Origin: Paenibacillus hunanensis
GTDB lineage: Bacteria; Bacillota; Bacilli; Paenibacillales; Paenibacillaceae
Assembly (NCBI RefSeq): GCF_014645615.1
Contig: NZ_BMMB01000006.1
Location: forward strand, 124,001-188,000
DNA length: 64,000 bases
Direction of reading: 5' to 3'
Shown: positions 8,026 through 15,687 of the stretch, piece after piece
Position numbering within the stretch: position 1 is the stretch's first letter
How the letters are laid out: every line of letters starts with the position of its first letter
The notes under the pieces: generated by a model
Database searches by the model: none
What the model saw: only the letters and a program-made list of their open reading frames with translations
Told to the model about the DNA's origin: nothing
Translations under genes and position numbers: made by a program

Positions 8026-9219
8026 TCAACGAACCACCGACCGATTAGCGCTCGCATTCCCACCTCGCAAGCCATCCATCTTCCCATAGGTCAATTTGCG
8101 CCATAGCCATTCTACCGGCCCATATTTAAAATACTTCATCCAAACTGTGCTAAGTACGATCAGCAATATAAATACACCGAATCCTACCGAAGCAACGCCA
8201 GTAGGTGGCAGCATTTTCCCCAACCCTAATCCATAATCGAAAAACAGAAATGTTCCAATCATAGAGTGCAGCAGATAACACGTGAGCGACATTCGTCCGA
8301 CATTACCGATCAGCATTAACAACGGACGTAGCTTGCCCACATACAGGAACAGCAGCGCCAGCGAGCTCATGTAAAATAGACTACCTACGATCCCACTAAC
8401 CTGACTGACCAGATCAGCAGCACCGAAGCCGCTCATTTCATTACTCGAGCCTTGCCATGTATTCCATATCGTAAACGCCTGTATAGCGACAAATAAAATG
8501 GTGAATATACTCCAGATACGTGTCCACTGTTTCTTTTTGCTCTCCATCTGGTGGAAGAGTCCTTTTTTGACAAAATACATACCAACAAGAAACATCATCA
8601 GCATAGGAATAAGCATCGTATAGGATGTGCTTAGCATCCCTTTTACCTCGGAAAAGCGTTCACCTATCGAGACGAGGTACGATGTATTGGTCGCTTCTGC
8701 GGCAAAGTCTGTGCCTTCCAGAAAGGTAGGCTGTAGCATCCAGCTTAATGAAAACAGGCTGTACGCTAGCAGCAGCACCACTGCCCAGATGAGCAGAGTG
8801 GCAGGACGACATTTGTAGAATAGAAGTAACAGCAATCCGGCTACAGCATAATAAGTTAAAATATCGCCTGACCAGATAAACGCAATATGCAGCAAGCCAA
8901 AGCCAAACAGTGCGACCAGTCTGCGTACAAATACGATACGTGGCGATTCAAATCTGGCTTCTGCCCGGTTCATAAAGATGATAAAGCCGATGCCGAATAG
9001 AAAGGAGAACAGGGTGTAGAACTTGCCTTCTGCAAACCAGTGTACAAGCGATTGCGTTATCGTTTCACCGGACGATGACGCAAATGCACCTGAACTGGCG
9101 ATCAGAAAATAGTTGACCATGATAATACCGAGCATGGCAAAACCACGTACAATATCCAAAAAATGAAGACGATCACGGACAGCTACAGGAGAAAGCTGCG
9201 TTTGGGCTGGTAGGGTCAT
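8026..9219 (-). CDS. DUF418 family membrane protein (YeiB-like)
   Basis: 397 aa, polytopic membrane protein with about nine to ten hydrophobic segments. It begins with the typical RLHFLDIVRGFAMLGIIMVN block and carries the C-terminal DUF418 domain in roughly the last 160 residues (NVGRMSLTCYLLHSMIGTFL; FGVFILLIVLSTVWMKYFKY; GPVEWLWRKLTY). The family is abundant in Firmicutes and is often suspected to move lipids or small molecules; no biochemical role is established. AAAGGAG about nine bases before the ATG fixes the start. It is a monocistronic unit, convergent with the upstream hypothetical gene. Confidence 0.92.
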   Translation of the reverse strand: MTLPAQTQLSPVAVRDRLHFLDIVRGFAMLGIIMVNYFLIASSGAFASSSGETITQSLVHWFAEGKFYTLFSFLFGIGFIIFMNRAEARFESPRIVFVRRLVALFGFGLLHIAFIWSGDILTYYAVAGLLLLLFYKCRPATLLIWAVVLLLAYSLFSLSWMLQPTFLEGTDFAAEATNTSYLVSIGERFSEVKGMLSTSYTMLIPMLMMFLVGMYFVKKGLFHQMESKKKQWTRIWSIFTILFVAIQAFTIWNTWQGSSNEMSGFGAADLVSQVSGIVGSLFYMSSLALLFLYVGKLRPLLMLIGNVGRMSLTCYLLHSMIGTFLFFDYGLGLGKMLPPTGVASVGFGVFILLIVLSTVWMKYFKYGPVEWLWRKLTYGKMDGLRGGNASANRSVVR

Positions 9220-9441
9220 TGTTCTTAGCTCCTTTATTGATTTGGTTATACAGTTACTGTAGATGGATGTATGCGCTGATCTATTGAAAATAAAGCATGC
9301 TGGCTAGTGACCTTATATGACGCGTCATTGAGTAGGAGCAGCGCCAGGATTCCTTATTGATGCGAAGTCATAGGTTATTATTACGTTTGATAGTATGTTG
9401 TTAGTAGAGTGCGACCAGGTTTGCTTATGAGGAAGCGCACT

Positions 9442-11262
9442 TTACTGCCATTCAAACACTCCCGTATATAGCTGATAATAATTGCCCTTCAACTGGATCA
9501 GCTCATCATGATCCCCCCGTTCCGTAATTCTTCCTTGCTCCATCACCAGGATGGCATCCGAATTGCGCACTGTAGACAAGCGGTGGGCAATGACGAATAC
9601 GGTTCGTCCTTGCATCAAATTATCCATACCGGATTGCACCAGTGCCTCGGTTCGCGTATCAATCGAAGAGGTTGCTTCATCCAGAATCATGACTGGCGGA
9701 TTGGCGATGGCAGCTCGAGCGATAGCCAGCAGCTGACTTTGTCCCTGAGATAGTCCGTTTCCGCTACCATCCAAGCGTGTATCATATCCATCTGGCAAAC
9801 GCTCAATAAAGTTTGCTGCATGAGACATGCGCGCCGCCTGCATAACCTGCTCATCGCTCGCTTCCAGATGACCATAACGAATATTGTCAGCTACGGTGCC
9901 TGTGAACAGATGCGTATCCTGCAATACAATGCCGAGTGAACGACGGAGATCGGCTTTGCGTATACGTTGAATCGAGATACCATCGTATAGAATTTCGCCA
10001 TCGCTAATTTCATAGAAGCGATTAAGCAGATTCGTTACGGTCGTTTTCCCCGCGCCAGTCGCACCGACAAAAGCGAGCTTCTGTCCCGGCTGAGCGGTAA
10101 GTGTCATGTCGATCAGTACCTGCTTTTTGCCATCGTAGGAGAACGACACCTGCTTGAACTCGATCTTGCCCTGTAGTGGAACGAGCGAGCCATCCTCCAG
10201 CTTCCATGACCACGGATGATCGGCATCGTTCTTTTGTAATGTGACTAATCCGTGATCCTCTTCCGGTTGCTCATCCATCAGGGTGAAGATACGCTTAGCT
10301 CCTGCGAGTGCCACGACGAACATGCTCACCTGTGAGGAGATTTCAGCGATAGGCATCGTGAAACTGCGAGATAGACTCAGAAAGGCAGCAATGCTACCAA
10401 GCGTCAATGATTGATCCCAGCCCGATATCGCCATTGCGCCACCGATAATGGCAACAGCGACATACGTAAGCGTGGCTAAGTTTTCATTTAATGGCATTAA
10501 TAAGTTGGCATATTTATTCGCTGTCGCGGAGCGATGGAATAGATCATCATTCAAGCGTGCGAATTGCTGGGTGACATGCTCCTCGCGACCGAACACCTGT
10601 ACGACCTTTTGTCCGTGCATCATTTCTTCAATATAGCCATCTACTACACCAATCGATTCCTGCTGCTGGAAAAAGTGGTCTGTCGCCTGCGTGCCTATTT
10701 TTTTGGTCGTCCATAACATCGCACCTGCGCCTAGCAACACAATGATCGTTAGTGGAATATCGATATACAGCATCGTTCCCAGCACAACGATTAATGTAAC
10801 AACAGTGGACAGGATTTGCGGCAGGCTATCCGTCAGCATCATATTTAGCGTGTCCACATCATTCGTATAATGACTCATCACATCGCCATGTGCTTTACGG
10901 TCAAAATAACGAAGCGGAAGCTTCTGCATACGGCGGAATAGCTCGTCTCGAATATGCTTCATAATGCGCTGCGAGATCGTAATCATCAGTCGCTTCGAGA
11001 TAAACGTACTGATTGTACCCGCCAGATAGATGACAGCGAGAATAACCAGTGCTTGCAACAAGGCATGAAATACTGGATTTTGATTGCCGATCAGCGGCAC
11101 GATAAAGTCATCAATGAGCAACCGTAAAAAGGCAGCCGACACAACAGATACGGCTGAGCTAACCAGCACGAGTAGTAGCACGAGCAGCACCTTAAATTTG
11201 AACGGCTTAAAGTAAGCAAGTAGACGGAGTGTGGTTTTACCGTAGCTGATGTCGTTCGGCAT
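9442..11262 (-). CDS. ABC exporter subunit, fused membrane and ATPase domains (catalytically canonical half)
   Basis: Second gene of a heterodimeric multidrug-type ABC exporter similar in layout to B. subtilis YfiB/YfiC. About 606 aa: six-helix membrane domain (residues ~25-320), then the nucleotide-binding domain with Walker A GATGAGKTT (~402-410), a variant signature LSQGQ (~507), Walker B VMILDEATSS with catalytic Glu, and a normal H-loop (IAHR). I prefer the ATG at 11262 over a GTG at 11271, because AAAGGA is ten bases from the ATG but touches the GTG. The 5' end overlaps the preceding gene by 26 bases, indicating translational coupling. It forms a functional pair with the preceding gene, whose ATPase motifs are complementary. 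Confidence 0.92.
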   Translation of the reverse strand: MPNDISYGKTTLRLLAYFKPFKFKVLLVLLLVLVSSAVSVVSAAFLRLLIDDFIVPLIGNQNPVFHALLQALVILAVIYLAGTISTFISKRLMITISQRIMKHIRDELFRRMQKLPLRYFDRKAHGDVMSHYTNDVDTLNMMLTDSLPQILSTVVTLIVVLGTMLYIDIPLTIIVLLGAGAMLWTTKKIGTQATDHFFQQQESIGVVDGYIEEMMHGQKVVQVFGREEHVTQQFARLNDDLFHRSATANKYANLLMPLNENLATLTYVAVAIIGGAMAISGWDQSLTLGSIAAFLSLSRSFTMPIAEISSQVSMFVVALAGAKRIFTLMDEQPEEDHGLVTLQKNDADHPWSWKLEDGSLVPLQGKIEFKQVSFSYDGKKQVLIDMTLTAQPGQKLAFVGATGAGKTTVTNLLNRFYEISDGEILYDGISIQRIRKADLRRSLGIVLQDTHLFTGTVADNIRYGHLEASDEQVMQAARMSHAANFIERLPDGYDTRLDGSGNGLSQGQSQLLAIARAAIANPPVMILDEATSSIDTRTEALVQSGMDNLMQGRTVFVIAHRLSTVRNSDAILVMEQGRITERGDHDELIQLKGNYYQLYTGVFEWQ

Positions 11263-12988
11263 CTTCTTCACGTCCTTTCATTTGTGTAATATAGGCTTCT
11301 TGATAAATCATGCATCGTTGCATGAGCTGTACATGGGTACCGATATCGACAAGCTTGCCGTCATCCAGCACGATAATTTGATCTGCATCTTCTACCGAAG
11401 CTATCCGCTGAGCGATGATAATTTTAGTTGTTAGCGGAATCTGCTCTCGAAGTGCCTGGCGAATCTGCATGTCAGTGCGTGTATCGACTGCACTGGTGGA
11501 ATCATCCAGAATCAGAATCTTCGGCTGCTTCAGCAGGGCGCGTGCGATACAGAGTCGTTGCTTTTGACCGCCAGACACATTTGTTCCTCCCTGATGAAGC
11601 GGTGTATCGTATCCATCCAGGAAGGACATAATAAAGTCATGCGCCTGAGCGGCCTTACACGCTTGGATGATCTGCTCATCGGTCGCTGCTTCATTGCCCC
11701 AGCGCAGATTATCTTTAATGGTGCCTTCGAATAGCACGTTCTTTTGCAGTACCATCGCCACCTGGCTTCGCAGGGTATGAAGCTCATAGCACTTCACATT
11801 AATGCCGCCGACCAGTACTTCACCCTCGCTAGCGTCATACAATCTGGGAATGAGCTGCACCAGAGAGGACTTGGCACTTCCGGCTCCACCAATAATGCCG
11901 ATCGTCTGTCCTTCTTGAATATGAATGTTGATGTCAGATAATGCATATTTATCCGTCGCTTCGGAATAGCGAAAAGATACATTACGGAATTCGATATCTC
12001 CGCTGTACAGCTCCCTTACTGGAACAGCCGGGCTTGTAATCGCGGGCTGTTCTCGTAGCAACTCGTCAATTCGACCTGCTGACGCACGAGCGATAGCGAT
12101 CATAATGACCACGATACCAAGTGTCATCAGACTCATCAAAATTTGCATCGAATAAGCAAAAATACTCGTTAGCTCACCTGTCGTCATCGTCCCACCGACG
12201 ACCAGCTTCGCTCCAATCCACGAGATCAATAGCATGACCGCATAGATCATCATTTGCATGAGTGGCAACTCATAGGAGAGCAGACGCTCCGCGCTGACCA
12301 TTTCGGTGAAGATTTTCTGCGATACCGCCTGAAACTTGCTAATCTCATGCTCCTCGCGCACATACGATTTCACCACACGGATGCCGCGTACATTTTCCTG
12401 TACAACCTGGTTCAGCTCATCATAGCCAGCGAAGGCACGTTCAAAGATCGGAAACGAATACTTCATAATCAACAGCACACCAATCGCAAGAACAGGCACA
12501 ACAATCAGGAAGTACGAAGCGATAGTCGGACTAATCTGAAATACCATCACCGTAGCAAAGATCATCATAATCGGACTACGAAAAGCGATATGCAAAATCA
12601 TCGCAAATGCGTTTTGCACATGTGTAATATCTGTCGTCAAACGAGTGACGATGCCTGAAGTGGAAAATTTATCGATATTGGAATAGGATAGTCGCTGCAC
12701 ATGGCGAAATAGATCATAGCGCAGATTCTTGCCAAATCCCGACATGGCAATTGCCGAGTATTTACCGCCAAGTGCACCAAACACAAGTGCAACAAGTGCA
12801 TAGATAACCAGAATCAGACCATACTTTGTAATCTGATCCATTTGCCCACCCGTGATGCCCTGATCGATCAATCGGGCGATAAATAGGGGAATCGCGACCT
12901 CCATCGCTACTTCGCCGAGCAGAAATAAGATTGTAAGCCATGCCTGCTTGCGGTAGCTCCTCACGCTGTTTAATAATCTTCTTATCAT
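11237..12988 (-). CDS. ABC exporter subunit, fused membrane and ATPase domains (degenerate half)
   Basis: First gene of the exporter operon. 583 aa: six membrane helices (about residues 15-300), then the ATPase domain with Walker A GGAGSAKSS (~367-375), canonical signature VSGGQ (~471) and Walker B ILILDD, in which the catalytic Glu is replaced by Asp. The H-loop reads IAQR, with Gln in place of His. These changes are hallmarks of the degenerate subunit in heterodimeric exporters such as TM287/288 or BmrCD. Transcription should start at the MerR-type promoter at 13067-13097, which suggests induction by a drug or other small hydrophobic compound. Substrate unknown. Confidence 0.92.
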   Translation of the reverse strand: MIRRLLNSVRSYRKQAWLTILFLLGEVAMEVAIPLFIARLIDQGITGGQMDQITKYGLILVIYALVALVFGALGGKYSAIAMSGFGKNLRYDLFRHVQRLSYSNIDKFSTSGIVTRLTTDITHVQNAFAMILHIAFRSPIMMIFATVMVFQISPTIASYFLIVVPVLAIGVLLIMKYSFPIFERAFAGYDELNQVVQENVRGIRVVKSYVREEHEISKFQAVSQKIFTEMVSAERLLSYELPLMQMMIYAVMLLISWIGAKLVVGGTMTTGELTSIFAYSMQILMSLMTLGIVVIMIAIARASAGRIDELLREQPAITSPAVPVRELYSGDIEFRNVSFRYSEATDKYALSDINIHIQEGQTIGIIGGAGSAKSSLVQLIPRLYDASEGEVLVGGINVKCYELHTLRSQVAMVLQKNVLFEGTIKDNLRWGNEAATDEQIIQACKAAQAHDFIMSFLDGYDTPLHQGGTNVSGGQKQRLCIARALLKQPKILILDDSTSAVDTRTDMQIRQALREQIPLTTKIIIAQRIASVEDADQIIVLDDGKLVDIGTHVQLMQRCMIYQEAYITQMKGREEDAERHQLR

Positions 12989-13066
12989 AGGATGTTCACC
13001 TCTTGTCGTACTGACTAGCTCGAATTTTCATGTTGCTTACATAAGCCAGCTTCATGAATCGGTGTT

Positions 13067-13097
13067 ATCATAAAGTGTATAGTAACTATACAGTCAA
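13067..13097 (-). promoter_or_regulatory. MerR-type promoter and operator of the ABC exporter operon
   Basis: Read on the minus strand: -35 TTGACT (13092-13097), a 19-base spacer and -10 TATGAT (13067-13072). The spacer holds a perfect inverted repeat, GTATAG-N3-CTATAC (13077-13091). A 19-base spacer with a centred dyad is the signature of promoters that MerR-family activators remodel. It lies between the exporter operon and the divergent MerR gene. Confidence 0.85.
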
Positions 13098-13125
13098 CAT
13101 TATTTTTTGAATGGAGATGAACGGG

Positions 13126-13950
13126 GTGAATCGAGCGGAATTGGTACCGATCAGTGCCTTTTCGAAGATGGCAGAAATTACACGACAAACGCTGATTTAC
13201 TATGATCGTATCGGTCTGTTCAAGCCAGCACGCGTCGACGATAATGGCTACCGGTACTATCATTTGGATCAATTGGATACGATTCTAGTTATTAGTATTC
13301 TCAAGGGGCAGGGGATGTCGCTTGAGCATATTCGCGAACATCTGCACGACCGCAACCCTCAGAGCACGCTGGAGTTGTTACGCAAGCAGGAGAAATTGAT
13401 TCAGCAGCAGATGATGAAGCTACAGCGCACCTTACAGATGATTGGCATACAGGCAGAGAATATCGAGCACTCTTTTCAAGTGGATATCCGTACAATGCAC
13501 GTGATCTGGCAACCGGAGATTCCTTTGTTAAGAAGTGAGCGAATGCGTGTATCCAAGCAGGATTTTGCGGAGCAGCTATGGGATGATTTTCAAATGCGTT
13601 TGCAGAGAGAGCAGGCGCCAAGTGGCTATCCAGCGGGAGTCATTGTGGAGCAGGAGGATCTGTTGAACCGTAATGGAGATCGGATGTCGTATATGTTCAG
13701 CCGGATGCAGACGCATGTGGAGCCGCAGCATCATATGCCAGCAGGCTATTATCTAGTTTCGTATGCGAGAGCTGATTACGGAGATACAGATAAGATTTAT
13801 CCGCGTATTTTCGATTATATCGAGCAGCAGGGCTATATCATTAATGGTCATGCCTATGAAGAATATGTACAGGACGAGATTTCACTACACAATCCAGATG
13901 AGTATCTGGCTAGAATTATGATTGGGATCGAAAAGCCAGCATTCATATGA
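13126..13950 (+). CDS. MerR-family transcriptional regulator
   Basis: About 274 aa. An N-terminal winged helix (AEITRQTLIYYDRIGLFKPA; NGYRYYHLDQLDTI) is followed by a coiled-coil dimerisation helix (LRKQEKLIQQQMMKLQRTLQM). A C-terminal effector domain of about 150 residues resembles the GyrI-like drug-binding module (YYLVSYARADYGDTDKIYPR). It is divergent from the ABC exporter operon and very probably activates it through the 19-bp-spacer promoter. The GTG at 13126 has GGAG nine bases upstream; in-frame ATGs at 13111 and 13117 lack one, so the start is a choice, not certain. The ligand cannot be told from sequence. Confidence 0.88.
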   Translation: MNRAELVPISAFSKMAEITRQTLIYYDRIGLFKPARVDDNGYRYYHLDQLDTILVISILKGQGMSLEHIREHLHDRNPQSTLELLRKQEKLIQQQMMKLQRTLQMIGIQAENIEHSFQVDIRTMHVIWQPEIPLLRSERMRVSKQDFAEQLWDDFQMRLQREQAPSGYPAGVIVEQEDLLNRNGDRMSYMFSRMQTHVEPQHHMPAGYYLVSYARADYGDTDKIYPRIFDYIEQQGYIINGHAYEEYVQDEISLHNPDEYLARIMIGIEKPAFI

Positions 13951-14074
13951 GCAACTAACATACGATGAACGAATCACATACAGTAAAATCAGCGGCAATG
14001 TACCTTATGAAAACGAGCCGAAGAATGATCCGACAGAACTGAAATTCCATCATCATCCAGCCTGTGCAGAATAA
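13928..14074 (+). pseudogene. Short protein-like remnant after the MerR gene
   Basis: In a frame shifted from the MerR gene, the segment reads EQLTYDERITYSKISGNVPY, then ENEPKNDPTELKFHHHPACA, to a TAA at 14072. It looks more like real protein than random translation, but there is no ribosome binding site; the frame opens with a TTG at 13928 inside the MerR gene. It may be the tail of a lost gene or chance. Low confidence. Confidence 0.2.
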
Positions 14075-14144
14075 GGACGTTACATTATCCACGATATGTG
14101 ATAACATACATTCGTTTGCCCCATTTTGTCCGTATGAACTATCC

Positions 14145-14182
14145 TGAACAAAAGTTCAAAAACGATTTTACATTTGTTCAAT
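14145..14182 (+). promoter_or_regulatory. DeoR operator: palindrome plus direct half-site
   Basis: Palindrome TGAACAAAAGTTCA at 14145-14158 and a single half-site TTGTTCAAT at 14174-14182, 22 bases further on (two helical turns). The B. subtilis DeoR operator is described as a palindrome upstream of -40 plus a repeat of its 3' half near the -35; the arrangement and half-site sequence here agree with that. Confidence 0.8.
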
Positions 14183-14195
14183 CGAGTGCTATGAT
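14167..14195 (+). promoter_or_regulatory. SigA-type promoter of the deo operon
   Basis: -35 TTTACA (14167-14172), 17-base spacer, -10 TATGAT (14190-14195). The DeoR half-site lies between the two boxes and the palindrome just upstream of -35, so a bound DeoR octamer or tetramer would block polymerase. Confidence 0.8.
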
Positions 14196-14252
14196 AGGTT
14201 TATGGTTAAAACAAAAGTGTGGCATGAATGTATATAAAAGGAGCGATAATAG

Positions 14253-14918
14253 ATGAATGTAGCAAAACTGATCGATCATACGCTGCTGAAAGCAGACGCG
14301 ACGAAGGCTGAGGTTGCGAAGCTGGTAGAAGAAGCGAAGAAGTACGAGTTTGCATCCGTATGTGTGAATCCAACATGGGTACCGTTTTGCGCACAAGAGC
14401 TGAAAGGTACAGGCGTGGATGTATGTACAGTTATCGGTTTCCCACTGGGAGCGAATACACCGGAAGTAAAAGCATTTGAAGCTTCCAATGCAATCGCTAA
14501 CGGTGCAACCGAGGTCGATATGGTCATCAATATCGGCGCATTGAAAGATGGCGACGATGCACTCGTGCTGCGCGATATCCAAGCGGTCGTCGATGCAGCA
14601 AAAGGTAAAGCACTGGTAAAAGTAATCATCGAAACATGTCTGCTGACAGATGAAGAGAAGGTTCGTGCATCCCAGCTTTCCGTACAAGCAGGTGCTGACT
14701 TTGTAAAAACATCGACTGGCTTCTCAACAGGTGGTGCAACAGCGGAAGATGTAGCCCTGATGCGTAAAACAGTAGGCCCAGACGTTGGTGTAAAAGCTTC
14801 TGGTGGTGTACGTAGCGAAGAGGATCTGAACGCAATGGTCGCTGCTGGCGCAACGCGTATCGGTGCAAGCTCTGGCGTGAAGATTATGGAAGGCGGACAA
14901 TCCTCGTCCTCTTACTAA
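14253..14918 (+). CDS. deoC: Deoxyribose-phosphate aldolase
   Basis: Cytoplasmic class I aldolase that splits 2-deoxyribose-5-phosphate into acetaldehyde and glyceraldehyde-3-phosphate. 221 aa, full family length. The Schiff-base lysine is K152 in GADFVKTSTGFSTGGAT and the proton-relay lysine is K181 in GVKASGGVRS; the N-terminal IDHTLLKADAT block is typical. AAAGGAG precedes the ATG. First gene of the deo cluster; its substrate is the product of DeoB (from deoxyribose-1-phosphate), and it is also the inducer of the DeoR system in B. subtilis. Confidence 0.98.
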   Translation: MNVAKLIDHTLLKADATKAEVAKLVEEAKKYEFASVCVNPTWVPFCAQELKGTGVDVCTVIGFPLGANTPEVKAFEASNAIANGATEVDMVINIGALKDGDDALVLRDIQAVVDAAKGKALVKVIIETCLLTDEEKVRASQLSVQAGADFVKTSTGFSTGGATAEDVALMRKTVGPDVGVKASGGVRSEEDLNAMVAAGATRIGASSGVKIMEGGQSSSSY

Positions 14919-14937
14919 GCGCCTGGATCTGACCGAG

Positions 14938-14976
14938 TGCAGGAGTGAAGGACGATTATCGCCTTGCATTCCTGCA
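14938..14976 (+). promoter_or_regulatory. Intercistronic hairpin deoC-cdd
   Basis: TGCAGGAGTGAAGG and the complementary CCTTGCATTCCTGCA fold into an imperfect stem of about 19 pairs around a CGAT/ATCG top. There is no T-run, so it is more likely an mRNA-processing or stability element than a terminator. Confidence 0.5.
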
Positions 14977-15041
14977 TGAGCGGGCAGACCTTCGTCATAA
15001 CGATATAGCAAGCATGAACATCCGGGGAGGCCAACTATACA

Positions 15042-15440
15042 ATGAAAGAACAATTGATTCAGGCAGCGATTGACGCAAGAAACCATGCCTATGTGCCCTA
15101 TTCCCATTTTCAAGTAGGAGCTGCTCTACTGGCTGATAACGGTAATATTTACGGTGGAGCCAATATTGAGAATGCATCCTACGGATTGACGAACTGTGCC
15201 GAGCGTACTGCAATTTTCAAGGCGGCTTCGGAAGGTGTACGCCGTATTGAAGCGATTGCGATCGTAGCGGACACAGAAGGCCCTGTATCTCCATGTGGAG
15301 CATGTCGTCAGGTTATCGCCGAATTTAGCGATGAGAATACACGCATTTATCTGACGAATCTAAAAGGTGAGGTTAGCGAATGGAGCATGTCCGAGATTTT
15401 GCCAGGCTACTTCCAGGCGAAGGATATGGAAAAGGACTGA
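15042..15440 (+). CDS. cdd: Cytidine deaminase
   Basis: Converts cytidine and deoxycytidine to uridine and deoxyuridine, feeding them to the pyrimidine nucleoside phosphorylase encoded at the end of this cluster. 132 aa, the size of the homotetrameric enzymes. Zinc ligands C52 (NCAER, with catalytic E54) and C85/C88 (SPCGACRQ) are intact; FQVGAALL is the usual substrate-side block. GGGGAGG lies about ten bases before the ATG. Second gene of the deo operon. Confidence 0.98.
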   Translation: MKEQLIQAAIDARNHAYVPYSHFQVGAALLADNGNIYGGANIENASYGLTNCAERTAIFKAASEGVRRIEAIAIVADTEGPVSPCGACRQVIAEFSDENTRIYLTNLKGEVSEWSMSEILPGYFQAKDMEKD

Positions 15441-15568
15441 GCTCCTTTACAGCAAAGATAGACGGAGACGCGATCATGACAACCGATACCGATAACAGGT
15501 AGATGTTATGAAGATAAGGCTCCGTTTTTAAAAATGATTTTGGTAAAATCGCTATGCTTAAGTAAATA

Positions 15569-15583
15569 TTGTAAGCGCTTTAT
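15569..15583 (+). promoter_or_regulatory. cre-like (CcpA) box upstream of nupC
   Basis: TTGTAAGCGCTTTAT fits the Bacillus cre consensus WTGNAANCGNWNNCW at all but one position. The same 14-base core occurs on the minus strand ahead of the GH43 gene. It suggests catabolite control of the downstream deo genes. Confidence 0.55.
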
Positions 15584-15617
15584 GATTGTAATCAGCATTT
15601 TCATGACTATCTTTACT

Positions 15618-15662
15618 GCCGTCTCGATATGTGAAACCAGAAGGTTAAGCATATGAGACGGC
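15618..15662 (+). promoter_or_regulatory. Hairpin just upstream of the nupC ribosome binding site
   Basis: GCCGTCTC-ATAT pairs with ATAT-GAGACGGC (one bulged G) over a loop of about 20 bases, seven bases before the nupC ribosome binding site. No T-run. It could tune nupC translation or protect the 3' part of the message. Confidence 0.5.
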
Positions 15663-15687
15663 ATCACAGAACAGGAGCTAAACGCGC

